A stretch of 64,000 nucleotides of DNA from Turicibacter sanguinis (GCF_013046825.1 NZ_CP053187.1:1973501-2037500); one strand, 5' to 3'; positions 55,086-64,000 are shown, numbered from the stretch's first letter. Translations and numbers: made by a program. The notes: generated by a model not told the origin, from the sequence alone.

Positions 55086-57185
55086 ATGAGGGTTCACGAA
55101 TATGCAAAACAATTTAATGTTTCAAGTAAAGAGGTGTTGCAAGTTTTAGAAGAAAACAACATCTCAGTAAAAAGTCATATGTCAGTGTTAGGAGACGATG
55201 TTATATTGATGCTAGATAAAAATTTTAAAAACGAACAAGGTTCAAAAATCGAAGATGTAAACAACACAGAAAAAGAAACAACAAATGAGACAGACGATTT
55301 ATTTAAATACGATGATTATTTAGAAGTTAACCGTCCAAAAATCACTAAAAAGAAAAAAGGTTCAAATCAAAAGAAAATTAAAAATGAAAAAAGCGATCGT
55401 ATCGCAAACGTTCCAGTTAAAGAAGATGCTGAAGCAAACATTGTTTACTATAGTGAAGATTTAACAGTAGGTGAATTAGCAGAACGTCTTGGAAAATCAA
55501 CTGGAGAAATCGTAAAACAATTATTAATGCTTGGAATGATGGCAACAGTTAACCAAACATTAGATCGTGAAACAGTTGAATTAGTAGCTGAAGAAGCTGG
55601 ATTCGAAGTTAAAGATAAAATCTTTACAGATGTGATTGAATTTGAAAAAATCGTTTTAGAAGATTCAGAAGAAGATTTAGAAAAACGTCCACCAGTTGTG
55701 ACAATCATGGGACACGTTGACCACGGTAAAACAACTTTATTAGATGCGATTCGTAACTCGCGTGTTGTAACTGGAGAAGCTGGAGGAATCACACAACATA
55801 TCGGTGCATACCAAGTAAATCATAATGGAAATGTGATTACATTCTTAGATACACCAGGACATGCTGCCTTCACTTCAATGCGTGCTCGTGGAGCACAAGT
55901 TACAGATATCTGTGTTCTTGTTGTCGCAGCAGATGATGGGGTGATGCCTCAAACAAAAGAAGCAATCGATCATGCAAAAGCAGCTGGAGTTCCAATTATC
56001 GTTGCGGTTAATAAAATGGATAAACCAACAGCGAACCCAGATCGCGTAATGCAAGAATTAACAAACTTCAACTTACTTGCTGAGGAGTGGGGAGGAGATA
56101 CCATCTTCGTTCGTCTTTCAGCATTACAAGGTGAAGGAATTGATGAATTACTTGAAATGATTAACTTAGTATCTGAAATGGCTGAGTTAAAAGCGAATCC
56201 AAAACGTTTAGCGACAGGTACTGTAATCGAAGCGAAACTTGATAAAGGTCGTGGACCAGTTGCAACATTATTAGTTGAAAATGGAACATTACGTATTGGA
56301 GATTCAATCGTTGTAGGTAACACTCATGGACGTGTTCGTGCGATGGTAGATGATTTAAATAAACGTATTGAAGCAGCGGGACCATCAACTCCAGTTGAAA
56401 TTACCGGATTAAATGATGTGCCACAAGCTGGAGATCGCTTCATGGTATTCCCAAGTGAAAAAGAAGCCCGCCAAATTGCAGAACAACGTACAGCTAATGC
56501 TCGTGAACTTGGAAACAAAGCTGGTAAGGCTGTTTCATTAGATGATTTATTCTCTCAAATTCAAGAGGGTGAGTTAAAAGAATTAAACTTAATCATCAAA
56601 GGTGACGTTCAAGGTTCAGTTGAAGCATTAAGCGGTTCATTACAAAAAATTGATGTAGAAGGTGCAAAAATTAACATTATTCGTGCATCAGTTGGAACAA
56701 TTACTGAAACAGATGTAACATTAGCATCAGCTTCAGGAGCAATCATTATTGGATTTAACGTTCGTCCATCAGCAGCAACTCGCCAACAAGCGGCAGCTGA
56801 AGGAGTAGATATTCGCTTACATTCAATTATTTATAAAGTAATTGATGAAATCGAAGCAGCAATGAAAGGTCTTTTAGATCCAGTATTCGAAGAAAAAGTA
56901 ACAGGACAGTTAGAAGTTCGTCAAACATTCAAAGTTTCAAAAGTTGGAACAATTGCAGGATGTTATGTAACGGATGGATCGGTATCTCGTAACGCAAGCG
57001 TACGTGTTATCCGTGATGGAATTGTTGTTTTTGAAGGTGAATTAGGATCATTAAAACGTTTCAAAGATGAAGTTAAAGAAGTTAACTACGGTTACGAGTG
57101 TGGAATTACAATCGACCGTTTCAATGATATCAAAGAAGGAGATATCATCGAAGCTTACGTTATGGAAGAAGTAAAACGCGCTTAG
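55086..57185 (+). CDS. infB: Translation initiation factor IF-2
   Basis: GTPase that brings initiator tRNA to the 30S subunit. Domains in the 699-residue protein: short N-terminal IF2_N helix bundle, a charged Lys/Glu linker (about 60-125), second IF2_N, G domain with G1 [10 protein letters not shown] near 209, DTPGHAAF near 256, NKMDKP near 310, then domains II-IV. The N-terminal region is short compared with proteobacterial IF-2. Confidence 0.97.
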   Translation: MRVHEYAKQFNVSSKEVLQVLEENNISVKSHMSVLGDDVILMLDKNFKNEQGSKIEDVNNTEKETTNETDDLFKYDDYLEVNRPKITKKKKGSNQKKIKNEKSDRIANVPVKEDAEANIVYYSEDLTVGELAERLGKSTGEIVKQLLMLGMMATVNQTLDRETVELVAEEAGFEVKDKIFTDVIEFEKIVLEDSEEDLEKRPPVVTIMGHVDHGKTTLLDAIRNSRVVTGEAGGITQHIGAYQVNHNGNVITFLDTPGHAAFTSMRARGAQVTDICVLVVAADDGVMPQTKEAIDHAKAAGVPIIVAVNKMDKPTANPDRVMQELTNFNLLAEEWGGDTIFVRLSALQGEGIDELLEMINLVSEMAELKANPKRLATGTVIEAKLDKGRGPVATLLVENGTLRIGDSIVVGNTHGRVRAMVDDLNKRIEAAGPSTPVEITGLNDVPQAGDRFMVFPSEKEARQIAEQRTANARELGNKAGKAVSLDDLFSQIQEGELKELNLIIKGDVQGSVEALSGSLQKIDVEGAKINIIRASVGTITETDVTLASASGAIIIGFNVRPSAATRQQAAAEGVDIRLHSIIYKVIDEIEAAMKGLLDPVFEEKVTGQLEVRQTFKVSKVGTIAGCYVTDGSVSRNASVRVIRDGIVVFEGELGSLKRFKDEVKEVNYGYECGITIDRFNDIKEGDIIEAYVMEEVKRA

Positions 57186-57217
57186 TCATTGTATTTTAGA
57201 TAAAAAGGGTGATTTGG

Positions 57218-57571
57218 ATGTCACGCATTAGAGTGCAGAAAATTTCAAAACAAATCGAACGTGATGTAACTGATATCATCATGAACGAGATTAAAGATAC
57301 AAAAATAGGATTTGTAACAGTTACAGGAGCAGAAGTGACTAATGACTTATCATTCTGTAAAATTTACTATTCAGTCCTTGGTGGAGAAAATCGTCGTGAA
57401 GCTGCGACTAAAGCATTAATTCGCTCAAAAGGATTTATCCGCTCAGAATTAAGTAAACGATTATCAATCCGTAAAGTGCCTGAATTGATTTTTGAAATTG
57501 ATGAATCAATTGAATATGGTAATAAAATTGACACGATGTTAAATGAGTTACGTCGTCAAGGTAAAATGTAG
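57218..57571 (+). CDS. rbfA: Ribosome-binding factor A
   Basis: Small KH-type factor for 16S rRNA 5' end maturation and cold adaptation. The 117-residue protein has RVQKISKQIERDVTDIIMNE at the N-terminus (motif core KQIERDV) and VRxxPELIFEIDESIEYG-like segment near residue 90. The start at 57218 follows AGGGTG by 7 bases. It ends the operon at a terminator; truB, ribF and rpsO do not follow, unlike in B. subtilis. Confidence 0.95.
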   Translation: MSRIRVQKISKQIERDVTDIIMNEIKDTKIGFVTVTGAEVTNDLSFCKIYYSVLGGENRREAATKALIRSKGFIRSELSKRLSIRKVPELIFEIDESIEYGNKIDTMLNELRRQGKM

Positions 57572-57576
57572 TCATG

Positions 57577-57613
57577 AAAAGGTGCCTTCTTTTAGAAGGC
57601 ACCTTTTTTATAG
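57577..57613 (+). terminator. Terminator of the rimP-rbfA operon
   Basis: AAAAGGTGCCTTCT, loop, AGAAGGCACCTTTTTT. Confidence 0.9.
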
Positions 57614-57694
57614 TTTAAAACTTAAGATTCCCTTGTTTTCGACATCGAAAAAATGATAAAATAACATGATAACTGACAAAATAGGTGAGAAAAA

Positions 57695-58150
57695 ATGGCG
57701 AAAAAAATAATTATGGGGATTTGTATTAGTATCATTTTAGCAGGATTTAGTTGGTTCTTTATAAATGGAGAATTTGATTCATCTGCTATCACGGTATCAT
57801 CATATGATATAGTAGTCGGAACAGAAGCTGGAGATGTCATTCAGCAAGGTGATACCATTATTAACTTAGCAAGACTAGAAGAATTTTATAAAAATATACG
57901 ACGAGAAATCGATGATGAAATGACGATTGCGATTGTCCATTCTCAACATAACATTGATTTATACGAATTAATCTTTGAGAACAATCAATTGAAGCTTTAT
58001 TATGATATTGCTCAAGATGAACAAGGACGAAAGGAATATAAAATTAAAATCTATCAATCCATTAAAAAGATTTTAAAAGGAAATCAAGTGATTTATAAAT
58101 TAGTAAATGAAAATGAAGAACGTCCGTTTTTAGCTTATAATTTGAAATAA
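57695..58150 (+). CDS. Membrane-anchored or secreted small protein, DUF4362-like
   Basis: A 151-residue protein with an N-terminal hydrophobic segment (residues 4-22, IIMGICISIILAGFSWFFI) and no lipobox cysteine, so probably an uncleaved anchor or signal peptide. The outside part has the pattern GDVIQQGDTIINLARLEEF followed by alternating beta strands, which resembles DUF4362 proteins of bacilli. Function is unknown. AGGTGAG precedes the ATG. It is a single gene between the infB operon and the uvrC region. Confidence 0.6.
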   Translation: MAKKIIMGICISIILAGFSWFFINGEFDSSAITVSSYDIVVGTEAGDVIQQGDTIINLARLEEFYKNIRREIDDEMTIAIVHSQHNIDLYELIFENNQLKLYYDIAQDEQGRKEYKIKIYQSIKKILKGNQVIYKLVNENEERPFLAYNLK

Positions 58151-58456
58151 TCATTAACATATTCGGAGATATAAGTCCAACTAAGTTTTTCAAACTTAGA
58201 CAATGTTTAGTTTATGCCCCTATTGGTTGAGGATAGCACTTCGTAGGCAGGTATCCCCTATACAATGTCACCCCACCAAAGATGGAAATAAATCGTGTGG
58301 TGGGACCCTATTACCAAAAAGATTTAGCAACTAAGACTCTTAATTTATTTATGAATTATATCTCTATTTCAAGATAGACTAATCCTAGAATCTTTGTTAG
58401 TATAAAAACTATCGAAATCCTAGGATTTTTTAGTAGAATTAAAAGGTGGGACCTGA
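58151..58456. other. Structured intergenic region upstream of uvrC
   Basis: About 300 non-coding bases. Stems seen: CTAAGTTT-TTC-AAACTTAG (58181-58199), GGATA...TATCC (58231-58256), CCCACCA...TGGTGGG (58272-58304). A terminator-like hairpin at 58381-58437 stands right before uvrC. It matches no RNA family I know; a small RNA or uvrC leader is possible. Confidence 0.5.
58381..58441 (+). terminator. Terminator-like hairpin just upstream of uvrC
   Basis: AATCCTAG and CTAGGATT enclose about 41 bases and are followed by six T, ending 16 bases before the uvrC start. Either the end of an upstream transcript or an attenuator. Confidence 0.55.
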
Positions 58457-60238
58457 ATGAATCAATTAATTAAAGATAAGTTAGCCATCCTTCCGATGAA
58501 TCCTGGTTGTTATTTGATGAAAGACGCCAAAGGACAAGTCATCTATGTTGGAAAAGCGAAACGTTTAAAAAATCGCGTTAAATCTTATTTTATTGGAACT
58601 CATAATGGGAAGACAGCACGATTAGTTCGTGAAATTGTCGATTTTGAATACATTATTACCTCTAGTGAACTCGAAGCCCTAGTTCTTGAAATCAATCTGA
58701 TTAAAAAATATGATCCAAAGTACAATATCATGTTGACGGACGATAAACATTATCCGTATATTAAAATTACAAACGAGGTCCATCCTCGCCTAGTGACAAC
58801 CCGTAAAATTAAAAAAGATGGAGGTAAATACTTTGGTCCATATCCCAATGCTCGTGCCGCGAATGAAACCATTCGGTTATTAAATAAATTATATCCGTTA
58901 CGAAAATGCCATACGATTCCTCAAAAGGTTTGTTTATATTATCATATTCATCAATGTTTAGCACCTTGTGAATTTAAGATAACACCAGAAGACTACAAAC
59001 CGTATATTGAACAAATTACACGTTTTTTAAAAGGTGATTATTCCGATGTTAAAAAAGATTTAGTGAGTCGAATGGAAGAAGCAGCTGAAAAGTTAGAATT
59101 TGAGCGAGCGAAAGAATACCGAGATTTAATCGCGAACATTGAAGCGACCGTTGAGAAACAAAAAATGACGATGAATGATTTTATTGATCGAGATGTGTTT
59201 GGATATTATACGATGAATGGATTAATTTGTGTCCAAGTTTTCTTCATTCGTCAAGGAAAGGTCATTGAACGTGAAGTGTCTATTTTTGATGGCATTGAAG
59301 ATACAGAGGAAGCTGTTTTAACGTTTATCGGTCGCTTTTATCAAGGCAATAATTTAAAACCGAAAGAAATTTTTATTCCAGCAACACTCAATCAAGAGTT
59401 ATTAAGTCAATTATTAGATATCAAAGTCATTGTTCCAAAAATTGGTGATAAAAAAGAATTAGTTGAACTAGCCATGAAAAATGCTGAAATGGCATTAAGT
59501 GAAAAACTCCAATTAATTGAAAAACAAGAAGAGAGAACCTTAAAAGCAGTTGAACGGTTAGGAGAAGTGTTAAATATTCCAACACCACATCGAATTGAAG
59601 CATTCGATAACTCCCATCATCAGGGGATGGATGCCGTCTCAGCGATGGTTGTGTTTACAGATGGACGCCCGGATAAAAAACAATACCGAAAATATAAAAT
59701 TCAAACAACATCGGATGGAGATGACTATCAAGCAATGCGAGAAGTCATTTATCGCCGTTATTTTAAAGTATTAAATGAAGATTTGCCAGCCCCAGATTTA
59801 ATTGTTATTGATGGTGGAAAGGGACAAGTGGCTATTGCACAAGAGGTTCTCTCTTCCTTAAATATGACCATCCCCGTCGTTGGACTGGTTAAAGATGAGA
59901 AACATAGAACATCATTCTTACTAGATGGGCGTGATATGGAAGAAATAAAACTTCCGACACGTTCAAATGTCTTCCAACTTTTAACGCGTATTCAAGATGA
60001 AGTCCATCGCTTTGTCATTGGATTTCATCATCAGTCGGCTCAAAAGCGAACGCTAACGTCTATTTTAGATGAAATTCCAGGTGTTGGGCCGAAACGTAAA
60101 CGATTATTAATTCAAAATTTTGGAACACTTGAACGAATGGTCGAAGCAGATGAACAAGAGTATTTAAAACTTGGCTTTCCTGCTGAAGTCATCCGTAGAA
60201 TTAAGACGTTTATCGCCGAAGAAATACAGAAAAAATAG
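58457..60238 (+). CDS. uvrC: Excinuclease ABC subunit C
   Basis: Makes both incisions in nucleotide excision repair. In the 593-residue protein: GIY-YIG nuclease at the N-terminus (PGCYLMKDAKGQVIYVGKAK, about 15-34), UVR motif with LEFERAKEYRDLI near residue 214, RNase H-like C-terminal nuclease with IEAFDNSH near 380 and VIDGGKGQ near 453, and a final helix-hairpin-helix (IPGVGPKRKRLL near 540). AGGTGGG precedes the ATG. Confidence 0.97.
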   Translation: MNQLIKDKLAILPMNPGCYLMKDAKGQVIYVGKAKRLKNRVKSYFIGTHNGKTARLVREIVDFEYIITSSELEALVLEINLIKKYDPKYNIMLTDDKHYPYIKITNEVHPRLVTTRKIKKDGGKYFGPYPNARAANETIRLLNKLYPLRKCHTIPQKVCLYYHIHQCLAPCEFKITPEDYKPYIEQITRFLKGDYSDVKKDLVSRMEEAAEKLEFERAKEYRDLIANIEATVEKQKMTMNDFIDRDVFGYYTMNGLICVQVFFIRQGKVIEREVSIFDGIEDTEEAVLTFIGRFYQGNNLKPKEIFIPATLNQELLSQLLDIKVIVPKIGDKKELVELAMKNAEMALSEKLQLIEKQEERTLKAVERLGEVLNIPTPHRIEAFDNSHHQGMDAVSAMVVFTDGRPDKKQYRKYKIQTTSDGDDYQAMREVIYRRYFKVLNEDLPAPDLIVIDGGKGQVAIAQEVLSSLNMTIPVVGLVKDEKHRTSFLLDGRDMEEIKLPTRSNVFQLLTRIQDEVHRFVIGFHHQSAQKRTLTSILDEIPGVGPKRKRLLIQNFGTLERMVEADEQEYLKLGFPAEVIRRIKTFIAEEIQKK

Positions 60239-60263
60239 TCACTTGGACCACTCAATTTATATC

Positions 60264-60290
60264 ACTATTCCCCTACAAAAACATAAGATA
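60264..60290 (+). promoter_or_regulatory. SigmaK-type promoter of gerE
   Basis: AC (60264-60265), 16 bases, CATAAGATA (60282-60290), which fits the SigmaK pattern AC - N16/17 - CATANNNTA exactly. Confidence 0.65.
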
Positions 60291-60350
60291 TACTAGATAC
60301 AGGCTCACTTAAGAGCCGTATCGCTCGAGGATAATGACTACCTCAAAAGA

Positions 60351-60578
60351 ATGGGGGTAGAAAGGTTGAACAAAGGTCAGTCAATTTTAACTAAACGTGA
60401 ACAAGAAATTTTCAATTTACTTGTTAGAAATATGACAACAAGTGAAATTGCTGAAGAATTGAAAATCAGTGAAAAAACAGTTAGAAATCATATCTCAAAT
60501 GTTATTCTAAAATTAAATGTCAAAGGACGCTCACAGGCCATTATTGAGCTTTTGAAATTGGGTGTCATTGAGTTATAA
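60351..60578 (+). CDS. gerE: Spore coat transcription regulator GerE
   Basis: A 75-residue LuxR/GerE-type helix-turn-helix protein with no receiver domain. The sequence LTKREQEIFNLLVRNMTTSE and ISEKTVRNHISN.. KLNVKGRSQA closely follows B. subtilis GerE, the late mother-cell regulator of coat genes, and the length (75 against 74) agrees. The ATG at 60351 has only a weak RBS; a TTG at 60366 is an alternative. A SigmaK-type promoter lies upstream, as expected for gerE. It is close to gerM and rph as in B. subtilis. Confidence 0.92.
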   Translation: MGVERLNKGQSILTKREQEIFNLLVRNMTTSEIAEELKISEKTVRNHISNVILKLNVKGRSQAIIELLKLGVIEL

Positions 60579-60612
60579 AAAATCACCACCAGCTACTGGT
60601 GGTGATTTTCAT
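60579..60612 (+). terminator. Terminator of gerE
   Basis: AAAATCACCACCAG, loop, CTGGTGGTGATTTT. Confidence 0.85.
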
Positions 60613-60781
60613 TACCACTAAAATAGATGGATTATCATTCACTTCCTTTAAAAAGGTTTGAACGCGAGTAGATTAAAGCCAAAAAGTGTATTATAATAAA
60701 AGGGAATAGAGAAATCACGCTAAGTGATAACAATATCATATTTTTCTAAGATGATGAATTTGTTTGATGGAAGTGGTAATC

Positions 60782-61864
60782 ATGCTCGGACATACCGGAG
60801 TTATTTTAAAAATAAATATGAATGACTATAAAATATGGATTAATGAAACGTGTTTTTCTTATGAAAATAAATTACATGTGACCAACTCAATGATTGGACA
60901 AACCGTTCAGTATAGCTTAAACCAAACGGGAATGATTAATCATCTTGAATTAGTCGTTCAAAAAACCAAAGAGTTAAAAGGAAAAATTCAGTCGATGAAT
61001 TTATCAATTCCTCGAATTTCTTTGCACACCGATGGACAACTTTTACATTTTTACGTGCCACATCGATACTTAGAACTGGTGAAACGTCACTTTAAACCAG
61101 GGGATTTTATGCATTTTTCTTATAATCCAACCGAATTTAAACTGGGAAAAGCATCTTATTTTGTGATTACAGGAATCAAAAGTGATCCACGTAAAAAGAT
61201 GGCGAATCCTCAACAAGTCAAAAATGAATTGAGACAGACCATTAATTTATTAATGGACTCCCCTTTTTATGCCTTTTTAGATTTAGAATTTTCAATGAGT
61301 GGACCTGAATATCGTGGAACTAAATTCATACCGGAAATTATTCAATTTGGATTAATCATAGCCGATGCCGAGGGAAATCTCGTGGAAAAATTCTCAGCGT
61401 ATGTAAAACCAACAATCTTCCCACAAATTTCAGGTAAAACACAAGAATTTTTAAAAATTACAGATGCATCTGTCGCATATGGCATTACTTATTTAGAGTT
61501 TTATGGTTACATTAAAGAAGTCATTGCACGATATAACCCATTATTTATTGTATGGGGTGTTTCTGATGGATTTATTTTGGAAAACTCATATGTGATTAAT
61601 GGAGTAAAACCTTTATTTGAGACCAATCAATTAATCGACCTACAACGCATTCATCGACAATATTACCAAATCGGGCAAGATATTGGGCTATATAATGCCA
61701 TTCGAAGTTATGAAATTTTAACTGGGACGCAAATTCATGATGCGATTGTCGATGCTTTAGTTTTACATAATATTTTTTATAAGTTTAAATCGATTATTTT
61801 GGCGAATGAGCAGTATCCATTTAAGGAAAACTATCAAAATATCATGAATAATCGCTTAGGTTAG
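60782..61864 (+). CDS. DEDDh-type 3'-5' exonuclease with N-terminal extension
   Basis: A 360-residue protein. Residues from about 155 form a RNase T/DnaQ-like exonuclease: Exo I AFLDLEFSM (Asp and Glu of D-x-E, about 164-168) and Exo III HDAIVDALVLHNIF (H-x4-D, near 319-324); Exo II lies around IVWGVSDGFIL. The first 140 residues look like two small beta-rich modules and match nothing I know. The start at 60782 follows GGAAGTGG by 6 bases. It lies between gerE and gerM. KapD, a sporulation-linked exonuclease of B. subtilis, has the same catalytic fold but is much shorter, so equivalence is uncertain. Confidence 0.75.
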   Translation: MLGHTGVILKINMNDYKIWINETCFSYENKLHVTNSMIGQTVQYSLNQTGMINHLELVVQKTKELKGKIQSMNLSIPRISLHTDGQLLHFYVPHRYLELVKRHFKPGDFMHFSYNPTEFKLGKASYFVITGIKSDPRKKMANPQQVKNELRQTINLLMDSPFYAFLDLEFSMSGPEYRGTKFIPEIIQFGLIIADAEGNLVEKFSAYVKPTIFPQISGKTQEFLKITDASVAYGITYLEFYGYIKEVIARYNPLFIVWGVSDGFILENSYVINGVKPLFETNQLIDLQRIHRQYYQIGQDIGLYNAIRSYEILTGTQIHDAIVDALVLHNIFYKFKSIILANEQYPFKENYQNIMNNRLG

Positions 61865-61867
61865 TTC

Positions 61868-61958
61868 AAAAAAGATAACTTTTTATCAAAACAAATGAGG
61901 AAATGACAAGTATTCACGACTCATTGGTTTGATGGATAGAATGGTTATCTTTTTTTTT
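61868..61958 (+). terminator. Long hairpin terminator after the exonuclease gene
   Basis: Outer stem AAAAAAGATAAC / GTTATCTTTTTT, inner stem ATCAAA..AATGAG / CTCATT..TTTGAT, about 90 bases overall with nine T at the end. Confidence 0.75.
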
Positions 61959-62002
61959 ATACCCTCATATAGTTAGATATAAATTCAAGCGAGGTGAAAG
62001 CA

Positions 62003-63013
62003 ATGAAAACGAATTGGTTGAAAAAATTGACACTACCAGTCTTAGCCATGGCATTCGTCTATTACTTAACAAAAAGTGGAGAAGACCCAGCGACCAAAAA
62101 CTTAGTTCAAAACATTACGAATCAACAAAGTACATTACAAACAAGTGAAATCAGTGAAGACTGTTACGAAGTTTACGCTCTTCATGATTCAGGGTACATG
62201 GTTAAAACATATGTTGAAAAAGGGGAAGAAACAGATCAAGTTCAAGCGGTATTCGATTTATTAACCATTAAATCAAATCAATTACCACTTAAAACGACAT
62301 CTTTGATTTCACCGATGACTGTGCTAAATGACTATACCCTAAACGATGGAACCTTAACGTTAGATTTATCAAAAGAATTCCTTAACTATGATGCTAGTCA
62401 AGAGCAACAAGTTGTTGAATCTTTAGTCTGGAGCTTTACTAGCCTTGAAGGTGTAGATCGTGTTAAATTTGAAATTGATGGACAACCCGTTTCCAATCTA
62501 AATGGAACCCTAGCTGTTGAACGTGGTCTGACTCGCCAAATGGGAATAAACCTAGAAATGGATACGAATAATTTAGATAACACACAACTAGTGACGCTAT
62601 ATTTCATGACAGACGACACTCAAAACGGATTACTTGTTCCAGTCACACGATTAATCCCTAGTAGCGTAGATCCAGTGAATTATGCCATCGACTCATTAAT
62701 CCAAGGATCAGTGGGGGGTGAGTATATCAGCGTCTTTGATAACCAAACGACATTAATGACAGAACCAGTGATTGAAAATGGAGTCATTACGCTTAACTTT
62801 AGTTCAGATTTATACTATGACAATAACCAAACCGTTGTTTCTTCTTTAATGCATGAACAGTTAGTCATGACCTTAACAGAATTCGATGGAATTGAAGCTG
62901 TCTCAGTTTTAATCGATGGAAACTCAAAAATTGTTGATGATACTTTACGTTCAGTTGCTATTCCAACAAGTCGTAATATTTTTGAACCTGTAAATGACGC
63001 CATATCAAAATAG
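62003..63013 (+). CDS. gerM: Germination/sporulation protein GerM
   Basis: A 336-residue protein with an N-terminal hydrophobic segment (about residues 7-22) and two GerMN domains (about 70-170 and 205-310), each with a LTLDLSKEF- or ITLNFSSDL-like core strand. In B. subtilis GerM is a lipoprotein needed for sporulation and germination. Here no lipobox cysteine is present, so it is probably held by an uncleaved membrane segment. The start at 62003 follows GAGGTG by 7 bases. gerM-rph-rdgB order is as in B. subtilis. Confidence 0.92.
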   Translation: MKTNWLKKLTLPVLAMAFVYYLTKSGEDPATKNLVQNITNQQSTLQTSEISEDCYEVYALHDSGYMVKTYVEKGEETDQVQAVFDLLTIKSNQLPLKTTSLISPMTVLNDYTLNDGTLTLDLSKEFLNYDASQEQQVVESLVWSFTSLEGVDRVKFEIDGQPVSNLNGTLAVERGLTRQMGINLEMDTNNLDNTQLVTLYFMTDDTQNGLLVPVTRLIPSSVDPVNYAIDSLIQGSVGGEYISVFDNQTTLMTEPVIENGVITLNFSSDLYYDNNQTVVSSLMHEQLVMTLTEFDGIEAVSVLIDGNSKIVDDTLRSVAIPTSRNIFEPVNDAISK

Positions 63014-63065
63014 AATATGTTATAATGAATAAGACAGTTTCAAAACAACAAGCAGGTGATAAAAC

Positions 63066-63776
63066 ATGAGAACTAATGAACGTAAAAATAATGAACTAAG
63101 ACCCGTCGAATTCATTCCAAATTATATTATGCATCCAGAAGGAGCTGTTTTAATTTCAGTTGGAAACACAAAAGTGATTTGCACTGCAACGATTGAAAAT
63201 AAATTACCCCCTTTTATGCGAGGACAGGGAAAAGGTTGGATTACAGCTGAGTACTCTATGTTACCACGCGCGACGAATACACGTAATGTTCGAGAATCAG
63301 CTCGTGGAAAATTATCAGGTCGTACGATGGAAATTCAACGTTTAATCGGTCGTTCTTTACGTGCCGCTGTTGATTTAGAAAAACTAGGTGAACGTACGAT
63401 TTGGATTGACTGTGATGTGATTCAAGCAGATGGTGGAACACGTACAGCGTCTATTACAGGATCAGTTGTGGCAATGAAATTAGCTTTCGATAAATTAGTA
63501 GCAGAAGGTGTTTTAAAAGAATCTCCTCTTAAAGAACATTTAGCGGCAATCTCAGTTGGAATCAAAGATGGTGAAGTCATTTTAGACTTAGACTACGAAG
63601 AAGATTCAAGTGCAGAAGTCGATATGAATGTGATCATGACTGAGAGCGGACAATTTGTTGAAATCCAAGGAACAGGTGAAGAGGCGACGTACTCACATGC
63701 TGAGTTATTACAAATGCTTGACGTTGCAAGCCAAGGAATTAAACAATTAATTGAAGCTCAAAAACAAATCGGTTAA
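63066..63776 (+). CDS. rph: Ribonuclease PH
   Basis: Phosphorolytic 3'-5' exoribonuclease that trims tRNA 3' ends. The 236-residue protein has the conserved [14 protein letters not shown] (about 58-71), [20 protein letters not shown] near 78 and [17 protein letters not shown] near 116. It is followed 14 bases later by rdgB. Confidence 0.97.
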   Translation: MRTNERKNNELRPVEFIPNYIMHPEGAVLISVGNTKVICTATIENKLPPFMRGQGKGWITAEYSMLPRATNTRNVRESARGKLSGRTMEIQRLIGRSLRAAVDLEKLGERTIWIDCDVIQADGGTRTASITGSVVAMKLAFDKLVAEGVLKESPLKEHLAAISVGIKDGEVILDLDYEEDSSAEVDMNVIMTESGQFVEIQGTGEEATYSHAELLQMLDVASQGIKQLIEAQKQIG

Positions 63777-63790
63777 TAGGAGACTAAAAC

Positions 63791-64000
63791 ATGAAAGAAG
63801 TCATCATTGCGACACAAAACAGTGGAAAAGCAAAAGAATTTGAACATATTTTCAATCGTTATAACATTCAAGTTAAATCATTACTCGATTTAGGTGACGT
63901 CACTGAAATCGAGGAAAATGGTGAGACATTTGAAGAAAACGCCTTAATCAAAGCGCGTGAAATAGCAAAAAAATATAAAAAATTAGTCATTGCAGATGAC
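63791..64000 (+). CDS. rdgB: XTP/dITP pyrophosphatase RdgB (3' end missing)
   Basis: House-cleaning enzyme that hydrolyses non-canonical purine triphosphates (XTP, dITP). The first 70 codons are inside the window: IIATQNSGKAKEF at the N-terminus and EIEENGETFEENALIKA near residue 42 are typical, and the frame is open at the last base. TAGGAG precedes the ATG. B. subtilis ysnA is in the same position after rph. Confidence 0.93.
   Translation, partial: MKEVIIATQNSGKAKEFEHIFNRYNIQVKSLLDLGDVTEIEENGETFEENALIKAREIAKKYKKLVIADD

Noticed and set aside
55448-56518. Minus-strand ORFs of 64-117 codons inside infB
   Set aside because: Antisense shadows of a certain gene, without RBS or domain features.
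58151-58456. Additional T-box leader before uvrC
   Set aside because: GGTGGGACC near the uvrC RBS resembles the T-box only in part; the full GGTGG[AT]ACCGCG core is absent and it lies after, not before, the terminator hairpin.

Overview
The window is AT-rich DNA from a low-GC, spore-forming member of the Firmicutes (Bacillota). It carries Spo0E-like, YqfC/YqfD, GerE and GerM sporulation proteins, four alpha/beta small acid-soluble spore proteins, three T-box leaders, CcpA, EzrA, ParE/ParC and an SOS system of Bacillus type. Gene content and codon use suggest a Turicibacter-like (Erysipelotrichia-related) organism, but that name is an inference made without a database search. No rRNA, tRNA, CRISPR array, prophage or insertion sequence was seen.

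Layout. 1-7.3 kb: end of miaA, then lexA divergent from an SOS-controlled small membrane protein and ynzC, a 2[4Fe-4S] ferredoxin, tkt, an orphan UlaA-like membrane protein, yneF, a Spo0E-like protein and plsY. This follows the Bacillus subtilis order lexA-yneA-yneB-ynzC-tkt-yneF-plsY-parEC. 7.6-11.9 kb: parE-parC. 12-17.6 kb: yqfC-yqfD-phoH-ybeY-dgkA-cdd-era-yqzL-recO, with a near-consensus SigmaE promoter in front. 17.7-24.4 kb: T-box-glyS, dnaG, rpoD, trmK and a Nif3-family gene, the macromolecular synthesis cluster. 24.4-32.5 kb: T-box-pheS-pheT, a chorismate mutase/DAHP synthase fusion, ccpA, and T-box-tyrS with a structured insertion before tyrS. 32.6-38.5 kb: an accessory block with an AraC regulator facing a GH38-like enzyme, and a YeiH-type exporter facing its LysR regulator. 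38.5-44.6 kb: rpsD with a long leader, a free-methionine sulfoxide reductase, ezrA, iscS-thiI. 44.8-49.8 kb: adhE with Rex-like and cre-like sites, and an ABC exporter pair. 49.9-51.9 kb: four SASP genes followed on the same strand by a tandem array of very short open reading frames. 52-57.6 kb: an ysgA-type methyltransferase and rimP-nusA-rnpM-ylxQ-infB-rbfA. 57.7-64 kb: a small anchored protein, a structured intergenic region, uvrC, gerE with a SigmaK-type promoter, a DEDDh exonuclease, gerM, rph and the start of rdgB.

The most unusual feature is the stretch 49.95-50.77 kb. Read on the minus strand, downstream of the SASP genes and ending at a strong terminator, it holds nine tandem units of two families. 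Each has a GAGG ribosome-binding sequence 7-8 bases before a start codon and a micro-ORF of mostly 8-16 codons. Five units (family B) encode peptides of the form M-x-x-[NI]-P-P-[TK]-[FLY]. Four (family A) start with TTG after an almost invariant spacer, and one of these is cut by an early stop. I know of no described family like this. Other points worth checking are the SOS-boxed 57-residue membrane protein in the position of yneA, and a multi-hairpin insertion between the tyrS T-box terminator and tyrS.
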